In this document: positions 50,475 through 58,774 of the stretch, piece after piece
Layout of the letters: the number at the start of each line of letters is the position of its first letter
Numbering within the stretch: position 1 is the first letter of the stretch
Assembly (NCBI GenBank): GCA_034180455.1
Contig: JAXFOG010000021.1
Coordinates: forward strand, 190,530-254,529
DNA from: JAAZPT01 sp034180455
GTDB taxonomy: Bacteria; Bacillota; Clostridia; Christensenellales; Aristaeellaceae
DNA length: 64,000 bases
Direction of reading: 5' to 3'
Notes under the pieces: generated by a model
What the model was told of the DNA's origin: nothing
The model's input: only the letters and a program-made list of their open reading frames with translations
The model's database searches: none
Program-made: the position numbers and the translations under genes

Positions 50475-52203
50475 TTTCTTCCACCTCAGCATATCCTTCT
50501 TCTAGGTTCTTTTGCGCAATATATAGCCTTGCATAGCCTCCATTTTTTGCCATAAGCTCTGCATGCGTTCCTGTTTCCATTACTTCGCCTTTTTCCATAA
50601 AGTAAATAAGATCAGATGGAACAACGTTTGCAAGGCGATGCGAAATTACAATAACGGACTTGGTTTTAGATAGTTCTTTAATGTTTGCCATTATTATAGC
50701 TTCACTTTCCACATCTATATTGCTTGTCGCTTCGTCAAATACATATATATCTTTGTTTGCTGCAAGGCTTATAGCAAGAGCAAGTCGCTGCTTTTGGCCA
50801 CCAGATATATTTGTGGCATCTTCTGTAATTACCTTATCAAGTCCACCATTGTTTTTAATAAAGTCTTTAAGATTCACTTTTTCAAGGAATGTATATATTT
50901 CTTCATCTTTTATGCTTCTGCTTGCCAGTCTAAAGTTTTGTCGCACAGATTCATTAAAAATATATGTATTGTAGCTTACAACTGCAATTTTTGAATAATA
51001 TTGCTCTCTTGAGAGCTTTTCTATTTCCTTTCCTCCCACAGTAATAGTTCCATTTTTGGGACGATATGCACCAAGTAACATATTTACCACAGTGGATTTT
51101 CCACAACCCGATTCGCCCACAATAGAGGTCATAGATTTTTTTGGAAATACCATGTTTACATTTTTTAGCACTTCACGCTTGCCATCATAGGAAAAACTTA
51201 GCTTGTTAAGCTTTAATTCTGTATCTTCCACACTATCTTTTCCCCATACAGGATTTGGCTGCTCTAGTAGAGAAATTATCTTATTTCCGGCGCTTGCTCC
51301 ATTCATTGCCACATGGAATGCAGAGCCAAACGCGCGCAAGGGCAGAAAGAAATCTACTGCCACAAGAATTAAAAATAATGCAGAAAATGGAGAAAGTCCC
51401 CATTTTACAATACCAAGCATAGCAAACGCAATGCCAAGTCCGGCGCCTCCGTATGCCACCAAGTCCATAATTGTGATGCTTGCAAGTTGCATCACCAATA
51501 CTTTCATTGTGATCTTTCTAAATTCTTCACTTTTTTCATTCATTTTGACGTGTCTTGCAGCATCTGCATTAAAGATTTTTAATTCCTTTAAGCCTTGCAC
51601 ACTATCCAGAAAGCTATCTCCCATAGAAGTATATTTGCCCCAGTACTTTGCAAATATCTTTTTTGCATATTTGGAAACAGCAACTATTGATAGTGGAATC
51701 AATGGCACACAAGCTAGCAGAACTAGCGCCACATGCCAATCTATCCATACTGTAATAAAAAATAGGATTATAGGTGCTGCCATTGCATAGAAAAACTGAG
51801 GTATGTAGTTTGAGTAGTATAGGTCTAGTTGCTCTATTCCCTCAATTGATACCTGAGTTAATCCTGCCATGCTCATGCCATCGGTTGACCTTACTCCCAG
51901 CTGCACTATCTTGCTATATACGCGCTGACGTAGATCTTTTTTTACACTCCTACCCAGCGTATCCTTTAGCTCGCCCACAAATCTTGAGCATGCATATCTT
52001 ACTGCAATACCAATAATTCCAATAACTACTGGCAAGAGAAAAACTCTAGCATTATTATCATATTCCACTGCCAACTTTATAGCGCGAACTATTGATGCAG
52101 TAACTGCGATATTTGCAAAAAGTCCCACTATCATCAATCCCACAGTATAGAATATGTATTTTTTATTGTTTCCTAGCAATACGAAAAGTTTTTTATCCAG
52201 CAT
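50467..52203 (-). CDS. ABC exporter half-transporter (CydD-like)
   Basis: 578 residues. Membrane domain: RSVKKDLRQRVYSKIVQLGV and DSFLDSVQGLKELKIFNADA are typical CydD-type intracellular loops. ATPase: Walker A GESGCGKSTVVNMLLG, signature ISGGQKQRLALAISLAANKD, and Walker B DIYVFDEATSNIDVESE. The first gene of the operon. Together with the next gene it is a complete heterodimeric exporter. Whether it serves a cytochrome or another thiol-related pathway cannot be told here. Confidence 0.85.
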   Translation of the reverse strand: MLDKKLFVLLGNNKKYIFYTVGLMIVGLFANIAVTASIVRAIKLAVEYDNNARVFLLPVVIGIIGIAVRYACSRFVGELKDTLGRSVKKDLRQRVYSKIVQLGVRSTDGMSMAGLTQVSIEGIEQLDLYYSNYIPQFFYAMAAPIILFFITVWIDWHVALVLLACVPLIPLSIVAVSKYAKKIFAKYWGKYTSMGDSFLDSVQGLKELKIFNADAARHVKMNEKSEEFRKITMKVLVMQLASITIMDLVAYGGAGLGIAFAMLGIVKWGLSPFSALFLILVAVDFFLPLRAFGSAFHVAMNGASAGNKIISLLEQPNPVWGKDSVEDTELKLNKLSFSYDGKREVLKNVNMVFPKKSMTSIVGESGCGKSTVVNMLLGAYRPKNGTITVGGKEIEKLSREQYYSKIAVVSYNTYIFNESVRQNFRLASRSIKDEEIYTFLEKVNLKDFIKNNGGLDKVITEDATNISGGQKQRLALAISLAANKDIYVFDEATSNIDVESEAIIMANIKELSKTKSVIVISHRLANVVPSDLIYFMEKGEVMETGTHAELMAKNGGYARLYIAQKNLEEGYAEVEEND

Positions 52204-52305
52204 TTAAAATTTTCCTCTTTCTGTTTTTTTCTAAAGACTTTAAGTAAGCAAGTGCTAACTCTATCTCTTTAAAAAATGGGTTGCCTTTGACTAACCCAGA
52301 AATAG

Positions 52306-52334
52306 ATTATGCATGATTTATATAAATTCGTCAA
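52306..52334 (-). promoter_or_regulatory. Promoter of the CydDC-like operon
   Basis: Minus strand TTGACG (52334-52329), 17-base spacer, CATAAT (52311-52306), about 100 bases before the ATG at 52203. A dyad GGGTT...AACCC (52279-52298) just downstream could be an operator. Confidence 0.55.
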
Positions 52335-52372
52335 TCATTTTAAGCCATCCATAAAAAGCTAGATGCAAAGCT

Positions 52373-52464
52373 CCCCAAATAATTTTTTATTTTTGCTCTG
52401 TAATAGGCTCTACAAGCCTTTTTACAGAGCTTTTTATTCCACGTTTATTGCTTTATAAAATTTG
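52373..52464. repeat. Duplicated 92-base hairpin block, copy 1
   Basis: Matches 53143-53234 without gaps (offset 770). It includes a terminator-like stem GCTCTGTAA / TTACAGAGC (52395-52430) with an inner GGCT / AGCC stem and T-tracts on both flanks. Confidence 0.75.
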
Positions 52465-52523
52465 AAAAAGGCTGCAAGACCCTCTCAGTTACCTTCGGTG
52501 ACAGCTCTCCCAAAGGGAGAGCT
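52464..52523. repeat. Solo right end of the DUF559 element
   Basis: GCAAGACCCTCTCAGTTACC through GCTCTCCCAAAGGGAGAGCT. The matching flank continues to about 52633, equal to 47922-48091, so it arose by duplication of the 3' part of that copy including its neighbouring sequence. Confidence 0.75.
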
Positions 52524-52727
52524 AAGGGACTACACCCCTTTATATAGTATGTTGGCATGAGAAATAGAACGTATCTGTATCGATGCGCTCTATTGACTGT
52601 TTTATGAACACCCATCTAATTGCTAGGTATTTTTTACTCTTTATGTTTTTGCTCAGCTAAAACTCTATCCCTTTAAAAATAGTGCGCATTTCTATATACC
52701 TTTCGATGTACCGCGCATGTATTCCTT

Positions 52728-52770
52728 GCCTCTCCCTTTGGGAGAGGTGGCCGAGCATAGCGAGGACGGA
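52728..52770. repeat. Solo left end of the DUF559 element
   Basis: GCCTCTCCCTTTGGGAGAGG then GGCCGAGCATAGCGAGGACG, preceded by ATGTATTCCTT and followed by TTTGCCTAACTGATAA as at 47462. Confidence 0.7.
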
Positions 52771-52833
52771 TTTGCCTAACTGATAAGTGGCAAGCTTTTA
52801 CATACTTTTCTATGTACTGCGCGTGTATTCCTT

Positions 52834-52910
52834 GCCTCTCCCTTTGGGAAAGGTGGCCGAACGTAGCGAGGACGGAGAGGGTAAACAATGACCATACCAA
52901 AAGACAACAC
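52834..52910. repeat. Left end plus first codons of DUF559 gene, fused to a GNAT fragment
   Basis: Contains GGAGAGGGTAAACAATGACC and 10 codons of the nuclease gene, then switches at the shared bases AACAC into the GNAT 3' end (52911-52997, ending TAA). A microhomology recombination junction. Confidence 0.7.
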
Positions 52911-53067
52911 ACTCGGAGTCAGCATGTGCTGGAGAAAGGAGGCTTTTGCTTTGTCGGAGAAGATGAAACATTCAAATACTACCGTATTGAGCAGTAAACT
53001 CCAATTTGCCGAACTGATAAGGGGCAAGCTTTTATATACTTTTCTATGTACTTCGCGTGTATTCCTT

Positions 53068-53141
53068 GCCTCTCCCTTTGGGAGAGGTGGCCGAGCATAG
53101 CGAGGACGGAGAGGGTAGACAATGACCAAGTCAAAAGACAG
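53068..53141. repeat. Left end plus first codons, truncated
   Basis: Starts GCCTCTCCCTTTGGGAGAGG and ends in MTKSKDS-type codons (a mutated copy of MTIPKDN). It is followed directly by the second copy of the 92-base hairpin block. Confidence 0.65.
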
Positions 53142-53142
53142 C

Positions 53143-53234
53143 CCCCAAATAATTTTTTATTTTTGCTCTGTAATAGGCTCTACAAGCCTTTTTACAGGGC
53201 TTTTTATGATGCGTTTATTGCTTTATAAAATTTG
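53143..53234. repeat. Duplicated 92-base hairpin block, copy 2
   Basis: Offset 770 from copy 1. The stem (53165-53200) has one change (GGGC for GAGC), still terminator-like, and lies about 70 bases before the phage-like gene. Confidence 0.7.
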
Positions 53235-53268
53235 CCAAATGCTAGAATTAAATAAAAAAGGAGATATC

Positions 53269-54897
53269 ATGCTCGCAAAGCTTAAAAATATAAATAAAAA
53301 GACCATATTTACAGATAAATTTTATGGCATAAGCGAAAGGCACATAGAGCCTTTTTCAATTAAATCCACTGAAAATATATGCTCGGATAAGTTCCCGGCT
53401 ATATGCTCGCGCAAGTCCTATTTTCCACTAAGGCAATTAAAGGATGCGCAGATTTTCTCTGGTGATGAGCTTTTATATGTAAAAGATAATACGCTCTACG
53501 CTACATTAAGGGATATAGGCAAGCTATCACCTGGCAAAAAGTGTATTGCGCGCTTTCACAAGCAGTACATCATTATGCCCGATAAGCTTATTTACGATAA
53601 TGATTTTGACACGCTAAAGCCACTTGAGGCAAGCTTTTCTTGCACACAAATAAATATTGGTCTAGCAGATGAATTTGCCCAGCCTATAAGCCCAACTCAT
53701 ATTTCTGCAGTTGCCCCTATAAAGTCATCAAATGGCGATATATGGCTTGATACCTCCACCCGTACGCTAAAGCGTTTTGTAGAATATCAGGGAATATGGA
53801 ACACCATAGAGAGCATATATACCGTACTCTATGCAGATGGTATAGACGAGCAATTTCATGAGGGAGATGGCATAAGCATAGAGGGCACAGCGCTTTTTGA
53901 CCAAAGCTTTATTATTGAAAACGTTGGCAAGGGCTATATTACAGTGCTGGCAAAAGGCTTGAGCATAGGAGCAGTTACTGGCGATATACGCATAAAGCGT
54001 GAAGTGCCACTTATGCACGAAATGTGTGCATGGCAGGGCAGACTATGGGGAATAAACAAAGAAAAATGTGAGCTTTACGCATCAAAGCTTGGCAATCCAC
54101 TTGTGTTTAACGCATTTAGTGGCCTTGCATCAGATAGCTATGCCTTGCAACTTGAAAGCACTCCCCTTAACCTTATAGCCTTTGAAGATGAGTTGCTTGT
54201 GTTTTTTGCCGATAAAATACTGCGCCTTACTGGCAATAGGCCCTCCAATTTTAGAACCACTCTGCTTGCTCAAAGAGGGCTAAAGCTTGGCTGTGAGCAA
54301 AGTGCTGTGGCATATAGGGGCGCTGTATACTTCATTTCAGACGATGGCATATATCGCTATAACTCTATGTTTACTCGCATTAGTGAAAATAGCTCTCTTT
54401 CTGGCATGGCTCTTGGCTTTATGGGAAAATACTATGTATTTAGTAAAGATGGTATAAACTCCTACGATATTTCTAATGCTGTTTGGTATAAGGAAGCGCC
54501 TTATATTGCCGATTTTGCCTGTGTTTCCGGCTCTCATTGCTATTTTTTATCACAAAATATGCTTTACAGTATGGCAAGCGAGGATATATATCTACATGAT
54601 TTCACCATACATGAGCAAGATCCTATACATTGGAGCATTGAAACCCATACTTTCAGCCTATTACTTGAAAAATGCCATAGAGTGTCAAGGCTTGGAGTAA
54701 ATATGAAATGCGAGGGTAGCTTTAAGTTTGAGATACTTCAAAATGGTACATGGCTCACTATAAGGGAGGGCAATATTCCAAGAAGTCTTAATATCAGCGT
54801 TAATATCGCTCTGCCACATATTAACGAAACAGCTCTGCGCATATCAGGCGAGGGCAAAACTACCATACACTCCATAACTCAGGATATTCTTATATAG
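53269..54897 (+). CDS. Phage tail/structural-like protein with beta-repeat region
   Basis: 542 residues from ATG 53269 (AAGGAG five bases before; the open frame upstream is repeat sequence). It is strand-rich throughout, with repeated short units such as GDELLYVKDNTLYATLRD, RGAVYFISDDGIYRYNSMFT and GKYYVFSKDGINSYDIS, reminiscent of propeller or tail-fibre-associated proteins of Clostridial prophages. No catalytic motif. A holin and a peptidoglycan-binding gene follow, supporting a phage origin, but other structural genes are absent. Function not proven. Confidence 0.6.
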   Translation: MLAKLKNINKKTIFTDKFYGISERHIEPFSIKSTENICSDKFPAICSRKSYFPLRQLKDAQIFSGDELLYVKDNTLYATLRDIGKLSPGKKCIARFHKQYIIMPDKLIYDNDFDTLKPLEASFSCTQINIGLADEFAQPISPTHISAVAPIKSSNGDIWLDTSTRTLKRFVEYQGIWNTIESIYTVLYADGIDEQFHEGDGISIEGTALFDQSFIIENVGKGYITVLAKGLSIGAVTGDIRIKREVPLMHEMCAWQGRLWGINKEKCELYASKLGNPLVFNAFSGLASDSYALQLESTPLNLIAFEDELLVFFADKILRLTGNRPSNFRTTLLAQRGLKLGCEQSAVAYRGAVYFISDDGIYRYNSMFTRISENSSLSGMALGFMGKYYVFSKDGINSYDISNAVWYKEAPYIADFACVSGSHCYFLSQNMLYSMASEDIYLHDFTIHEQDPIHWSIETHTFSLLLEKCHRVSRLGVNMKCEGSFKFEILQNGTWLTIREGNIPRSLNISVNIALPHINETALRISGEGKTTIHSITQDILI

Positions 54898-54930
54898 GCA
54901 TTATCAAATTACTAATTCAGAAGGAAAACT

Positions 54931-55353
54931 ATGAAAAACACAAAAATCTACTCATATTTCGCAATGGCGCTTGGCGCAGTATCTTCATATTTTGGAGAGT
55001 TTGACGGCCTACTTAAAGCGCTGCTTATATTTATGATAATAGACTACATAACAGGCTGGACCTGCGCTGTAATGGGCAAAAGTCCAAAGGCCACAGATGG
55101 AAAATTAAATAGCAATATAGGCGCAATAGGCCTTATAAAAAAGGCTATGATAATGCTATGCGTGCTTATATCTGTGGTGCTTGATGAAGCGCTAGGACAA
55201 AAAAATATGTTTCGCAACGCTACAATAATGTTCTATATTGCAAACGAGGGCCTTAGCTTTGTAGAAAATCTTGGAATAATGGGCGTACCCTTTCCAAAGA
55301 GCGTAAAAGATGCTATCTCTGCCCTATCTCACGATGGGGACAATAATAAATAA
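54931..55353 (+). CDS. Phage holin family 4 / toxin-secretion-type holin
   Basis: 140 residues with three or four hydrophobic segments: MALGAVSSYFGEFDGLLKA, LLIFMIIDYITGWTCAVMGK, the conserved SNIGAIGLIKKAMIMLCVLI, and MFYIANEGLSFVENLGIMGV with PFPKSVKDAI. These are the hallmark blocks of Phage_holin_4-type (TcdE/UtxA-like) holins. It should form membrane pores releasing an endolysin or other cargo. GAAGG before the ATG. It is 33 bases after the tail-like gene. Confidence 0.85.
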   Translation: MKNTKIYSYFAMALGAVSSYFGEFDGLLKALLIFMIIDYITGWTCAVMGKSPKATDGKLNSNIGAIGLIKKAMIMLCVLISVVLDEALGQKNMFRNATIMFYIANEGLSFVENLGIMGVPFPKSVKDAISALSHDGDNNK

Positions 55354-55416
55354 TATAGGTGTTTTTTATTTTCTTTATATATTGTATAATCTATAAAAAC
55401 AAATATGGAGAAAATT

Positions 55417-55878
55417 ATGCATAAGATATCTCGTATAGTTGCTGTTATATGTGCAATCATGCTTTGCTTTGCAACTTTAGCCATTGCAGAGCAGAAGGAC
55501 GATCTACCGTCTGCAGCAGAAATGCCTGTGCTTAAAAAGGGCGATAGTGATGATTTAGTAAAGGCTTTGCAAGAGTTCCTTGTTGAATGCAATTATCTGC
55601 ATGAAGAACCAAGTGGCAAATTTGATAAAGTAACAATTAGCGCTCTAAAGGACTTGCAAGTTGTAAACGGTGTAAAGGAAACTGGCGAATGTGATGAGGC
55701 AACATGGGAGGTTTTGCTTAATCCAAGCGGTGTCATTATTCAAAGAACTGTGTATAAGGCTAAGTCTGGAAAGGTGTATCATGAATACGATGATTGCTCC
55801 AATATGAGAACTGCTAAAGAGCTCCCTCTTTCCACTGCAATTAGAAAAGGTCTTATGCCTTGTGCAAGATGCCATTAA
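55417..55878 (+). CDS. Secreted peptidoglycan-binding protein with C-terminal Cys/His motif
   Basis: 153 residues from ATG 55417, which has GGAG in front and begins a signal peptide (HKISRIVAVICAIMLCFATL, ending AIA-E). Residues about 40-105 form a PG_binding_1 domain (VLKKGDSDDLVKALQEFLVE, GKFDKVTISALKDLQVVNGV). The tail SGKVYHEYDDCSNM...MPCARCH carries H-x4-C and C-x2-C-H, a probable zinc site seen in nuclease-associated domains. Next to a holin it could be a lysis accessory, but no hydrolase residues are apparent. Confidence 0.75.
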   Translation: MHKISRIVAVICAIMLCFATLAIAEQKDDLPSAAEMPVLKKGDSDDLVKALQEFLVECNYLHEEPSGKFDKVTISALKDLQVVNGVKETGECDEATWEVLLNPSGVIIQRTVYKAKSGKVYHEYDDCSNMRTAKELPLSTAIRKGLMPCARCH

Positions 55879-55882
55879 AATT

Positions 55883-55905
55883 TCAGGCTTTAAGCCTGAT
55901 TTTTT
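55883..55905 (+). terminator. Terminator after the peptidoglycan-binding gene
   Basis: Stem TCAGGCTT / AAGCCTGA followed by TTTTTT at 55900-55905. Confidence 0.85.
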
Positions 55906-55960
55906 AAAATAGCAAAATTTTTTTCAATATGCTATAATTGCTCGGTAAAGGTGGGTTGGT

Positions 55961-57343
55961 ATGCAGCAGAGAAAGTATAATGACATTACAGATGGACCAT
56001 TAGTTATGTCCTATGTACGGTATCTTATGCCGCTTATGCTTAGCAGCTTTGTTCAGCTGTCATTTAATATTGTTGATGCTCTTATAATAGGTAATTTTGC
56101 AGGCAGTTCTTCGCTGGCTGCTGTTGACGCACCCATTTCTTTTGTAAAATTCTTGCTTACGGTGTTTATGGCGTTTTCTGGTGGTGGCAGTATAGTTATT
56201 GCTCAGCGCTATGGCGCCAAAGACTATGATAGCGTGGGCAGAGCCTCGTCTGTGCTTATGCTTTTTAGCATAATAGCTGGAATAGTAATTTCAATAGTAG
56301 GTGTGCTTATATCGCCATGGGGCATAAAGATAATAAATGTGCCTGATGATTTGGTGGATCTATCCATGCAATATCTTGAGGTATACTTTGCTGGAGCAGT
56401 ATTCCTCTTTATATACAACGTAGCAAGTGGCATACTACGCGCCGTTGGCGATAGCAAGCGACCATTTATATATTTGGCAATATCTGCAGTGCTTAATGTA
56501 GGCTTTGACCTACTGGCAGTGGCTTATTTTGGCTGGGGAGTGCGTGGTGCAGCAGCTGCTACGGTGCTAAGTCAAGGCGTGGCTGCAATACTGTGCATGA
56601 TACGTCTTATACGCTCTGACGAGTGCTTTAGCATAAGATTTAACAAGCTTGCTGGCTCGCTAAGAGAGCTTAAAGCTACGCTACAAGTGGGCATACCTAT
56701 CGCATTGCAAGGTACAGTTTTTTCAATAAGCAATATATATATGCAGTCCGGCATAAACAGCCTTGGCACCAACTATGTGGCTGGCTGGGCAATTACTGGC
56801 AAATCAGACTCAATAATATTTATGCTATCGGATTCTCTCTCTCTTGCTATCACCACATTCGTTGCTCAAAACTACGGAGCTGGCAAGCTGGATAGGGCAA
56901 AGAATATAGTAAGGCTCATAATTATAGCTGGATTAATAATATTTATTCCAATTAGCCTATTCCTATACTTCCGTACAGACTTAATAGCAAGCCTTTTCAC
57001 AAATGACGAAACAACAATAAAGTATGCAATACTGCTTATTCAGCAGGTTGCGCCTATATACTTCATATTTGCCATAGGTGGCATATATCTTGGAGCAATA
57101 AGGGGCTATGGAGATACCATAATAAGCACTCTTGTGGCGCTGCCTACAATAGGCATATTCAGAATAATCTGGATGAGCTTCTATTTCCCTGCGCACAGAG
57201 ATATGCATAACCTGGTGCTAGGTTACATAATATCGTGGGTATCTTACTTTGTTCTAAGTTTTAGCGCTTATCACTTGCTAACAAACAAAAAATACGGGGT
57301 AAAACCCTCCATAAAAGAGGTGCCAGAAACTCAACATGACTAA
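55961..57343 (+). CDS. MATE family efflux transporter
   Basis: 460 residues, twelve predicted helices. The N-terminal LPLMLSSFVQLSFNIVDALI and IGNFAGSSSLAAVDAPISFV match the MATE_DinF-type start. It exports drugs or metabolites using a Na+ or H+ gradient. AAAGGTGGG is the ribosome site. The second MATE gene overlaps its end by eight bases, and the two are paralogues (RAVGDSKRPFIYLAISAVLN vs RAVGDSRTPFIYLIISGVTN), so they may form a heterodimer-like pair or broaden range (inference). Confidence 0.9.
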   Translation: MQQRKYNDITDGPLVMSYVRYLMPLMLSSFVQLSFNIVDALIIGNFAGSSSLAAVDAPISFVKFLLTVFMAFSGGGSIVIAQRYGAKDYDSVGRASSVLMLFSIIAGIVISIVGVLISPWGIKIINVPDDLVDLSMQYLEVYFAGAVFLFIYNVASGILRAVGDSKRPFIYLAISAVLNVGFDLLAVAYFGWGVRGAAAATVLSQGVAAILCMIRLIRSDECFSIRFNKLAGSLRELKATLQVGIPIALQGTVFSISNIYMQSGINSLGTNYVAGWAITGKSDSIIFMLSDSLSLAITTFVAQNYGAGKLDRAKNIVRLIIIAGLIIFIPISLFLYFRTDLIASLFTNDETTIKYAILLIQQVAPIYFIFAIGGIYLGAIRGYGDTIISTLVALPTIGIFRIIWMSFYFPAHRDMHNLVLGYIISWVSYFVLSFSAYHLLTNKKYGVKPSIKEVPETQHD

Positions 57344-58712
57344 AAAATTGCTTGAAAATTCAATAGTTGAAGGTCCATTATTTGGATCTTTTGCTAAATT
57401 CTTGCTACCCTTGCTTATGGGTAGCCTTATTCAGCAAAGTTATAGCACCATAGACGCCCTTATAGTAGGCAACTATGCCGGCAAAATAGCACTTGCTGCT
57501 ATGGACTCGCCTTTTGCCTATATTAGACTGCTTATTAACGCATTTATAATGCTCTCATCTGGTGGTGGAATAGTTATATCCATGCTATATGGCGCTGGCG
57601 AAAGAAAAAGCGTGGAAAAGGCTGTACAGCTAATGATGCTATTTTCCATAGCTGGTGGAGTAGTGATAACCATAGTTGGCATAGTGCTAACTCCTCTTGG
57701 TCTAGACCTTATGAACGTGCCTGACGAAATATATCCACTAAGCGAAGTATATCTTAAAACCTATTTTACTGGCACATTATTCGTGTTTATATACAATATG
57801 GCAAGTGGTATATTGCGCGCAGTTGGCGACAGTAGAACTCCTTTTATCTACCTTATAATAAGTGGTGTAACAAATATTCTGCTAGACTTCTTATTTGTAA
57901 AATACATTCCTTGGGGCGTGTTTGGCGCAGCATTTGCCACAGTGCTTGCTCAGGCTCTGGCGGCAGCGCTTATATTCATACGCTTGGTAAAGGTGGAAGA
58001 CTGCTTTGGTCTACGGCTTTGTAAGCTTGATGGCAATATAAGATTGCTTAGTCGTTCGCTAGCGCTGGGTGCTCCTATGGCTATGCAAACAGTAATGTTT
58101 TCTGTGGCAAATATGTATATACAAAGTGGTCTAAACACATTTGGCACAGATGTTATTGCTGGTTGGACAATAGTTGGCAGAGTAGATATTATGGTCTACA
58201 TTATTGCCGAAGCCCTAGGCCTTACAGTTACAACATTTGTCGCTCAAAATATGGGCGCTGGCAAAAAGGATAGAATGGTGGGTTGCATACACGTTGCGCT
58301 TATTATTTGCGCTGTGCTGTATGTAATAATGTCGTCGATACTCTACTTCTTCATAGGCGATCTAGCAAGGCTATTTACCAAAGACGCTGGCGCTATTGCC
58401 AAAGCAGTAGAGTTTGAAAGGATTATCGCTCCATTCTACTTCCTATACGCTCTTGCCGAAATTTACGCAGGCACTACAAAAGGCATAGGCAACACCGTTG
58501 GGCCAATGATAGCCACAATACTTGGTATAGGCGTATATAGAGTGCTGTGGATGGCGTTTATTTTCCCGCTATTCAGGAGCACCTCCACCATAATAATCAG
58601 CTATCCTATAAGCTGGGGTCTAATGATGCTGTTCTGCATAATAATGTTCCTTGTAATAGGCAAAAAGCACTATGAGCATGACCCTCTTGATGCCGAGAAC
58701 CCTATATCCTAA
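57336..58712 (+). CDS. MATE family efflux transporter, paralogue
   Basis: 458 residues, twelve helices. LLPLLMGSLIQQSYSTIDAL, IVGNYAGKIALAAMDSPFAY, and GVFGAAFATVLAQALAAALI align with the preceding gene. Starting inside its stop by eight bases implies coupled translation. Substrate unknown. Confidence 0.9.
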   Translation: MTKKLLENSIVEGPLFGSFAKFLLPLLMGSLIQQSYSTIDALIVGNYAGKIALAAMDSPFAYIRLLINAFIMLSSGGGIVISMLYGAGERKSVEKAVQLMMLFSIAGGVVITIVGIVLTPLGLDLMNVPDEIYPLSEVYLKTYFTGTLFVFIYNMASGILRAVGDSRTPFIYLIISGVTNILLDFLFVKYIPWGVFGAAFATVLAQALAAALIFIRLVKVEDCFGLRLCKLDGNIRLLSRSLALGAPMAMQTVMFSVANMYIQSGLNTFGTDVIAGWTIVGRVDIMVYIIAEALGLTVTTFVAQNMGAGKKDRMVGCIHVALIICAVLYVIMSSILYFFIGDLARLFTKDAGAIAKAVEFERIIAPFYFLYALAEIYAGTTKGIGNTVGPMIATILGIGVYRVLWMAFIFPLFRSTSTIIISYPISWGLMMLFCIIMFLVIGKKHYEHDPLDAENPIS

Positions 58713-58774
58713 TCTTGCAAAAAAGGCTTTATAGTGGTATATTTAGACTAACTGTATATAGAAAGGAAATTTTT

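Larger units (their letters stand above)
52204..53268. other. Gene-free region built of duplicated repeat ends and hairpins
   Basis: No intact gene. In order: the minus-strand promoter at 52306-52334; a 92-base block with hairpin (52373-52464); a right end of the DUF559 element with 170 bases identical in layout to 47922-48091 (52464-52633); left ends at 52728, 52834 and 53068, the second fused to a GNAT 3' fragment (52911-52997); and a second copy of the 92-base block at 53143-53234. Open frames here, such as those reading SLWERW or MTIPKDN, are repeat sequence. Confidence 0.7.

Noticed and set aside
52812..53228. Short open frames in the repeat nest reading as LSLWERW-type peptides
   Set aside because: They are translations of the element's hairpin ends (CTCTCCCTTTGGGAGAGG) in various frames and recur at each solo end, with no ribosome sites.
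53122..53268. Extending the tail-like protein upstream to 53122
   Set aside because: That part is the end of the element (TKSKDS) plus the hairpin block; the ribosome site is at the ATG 53269.
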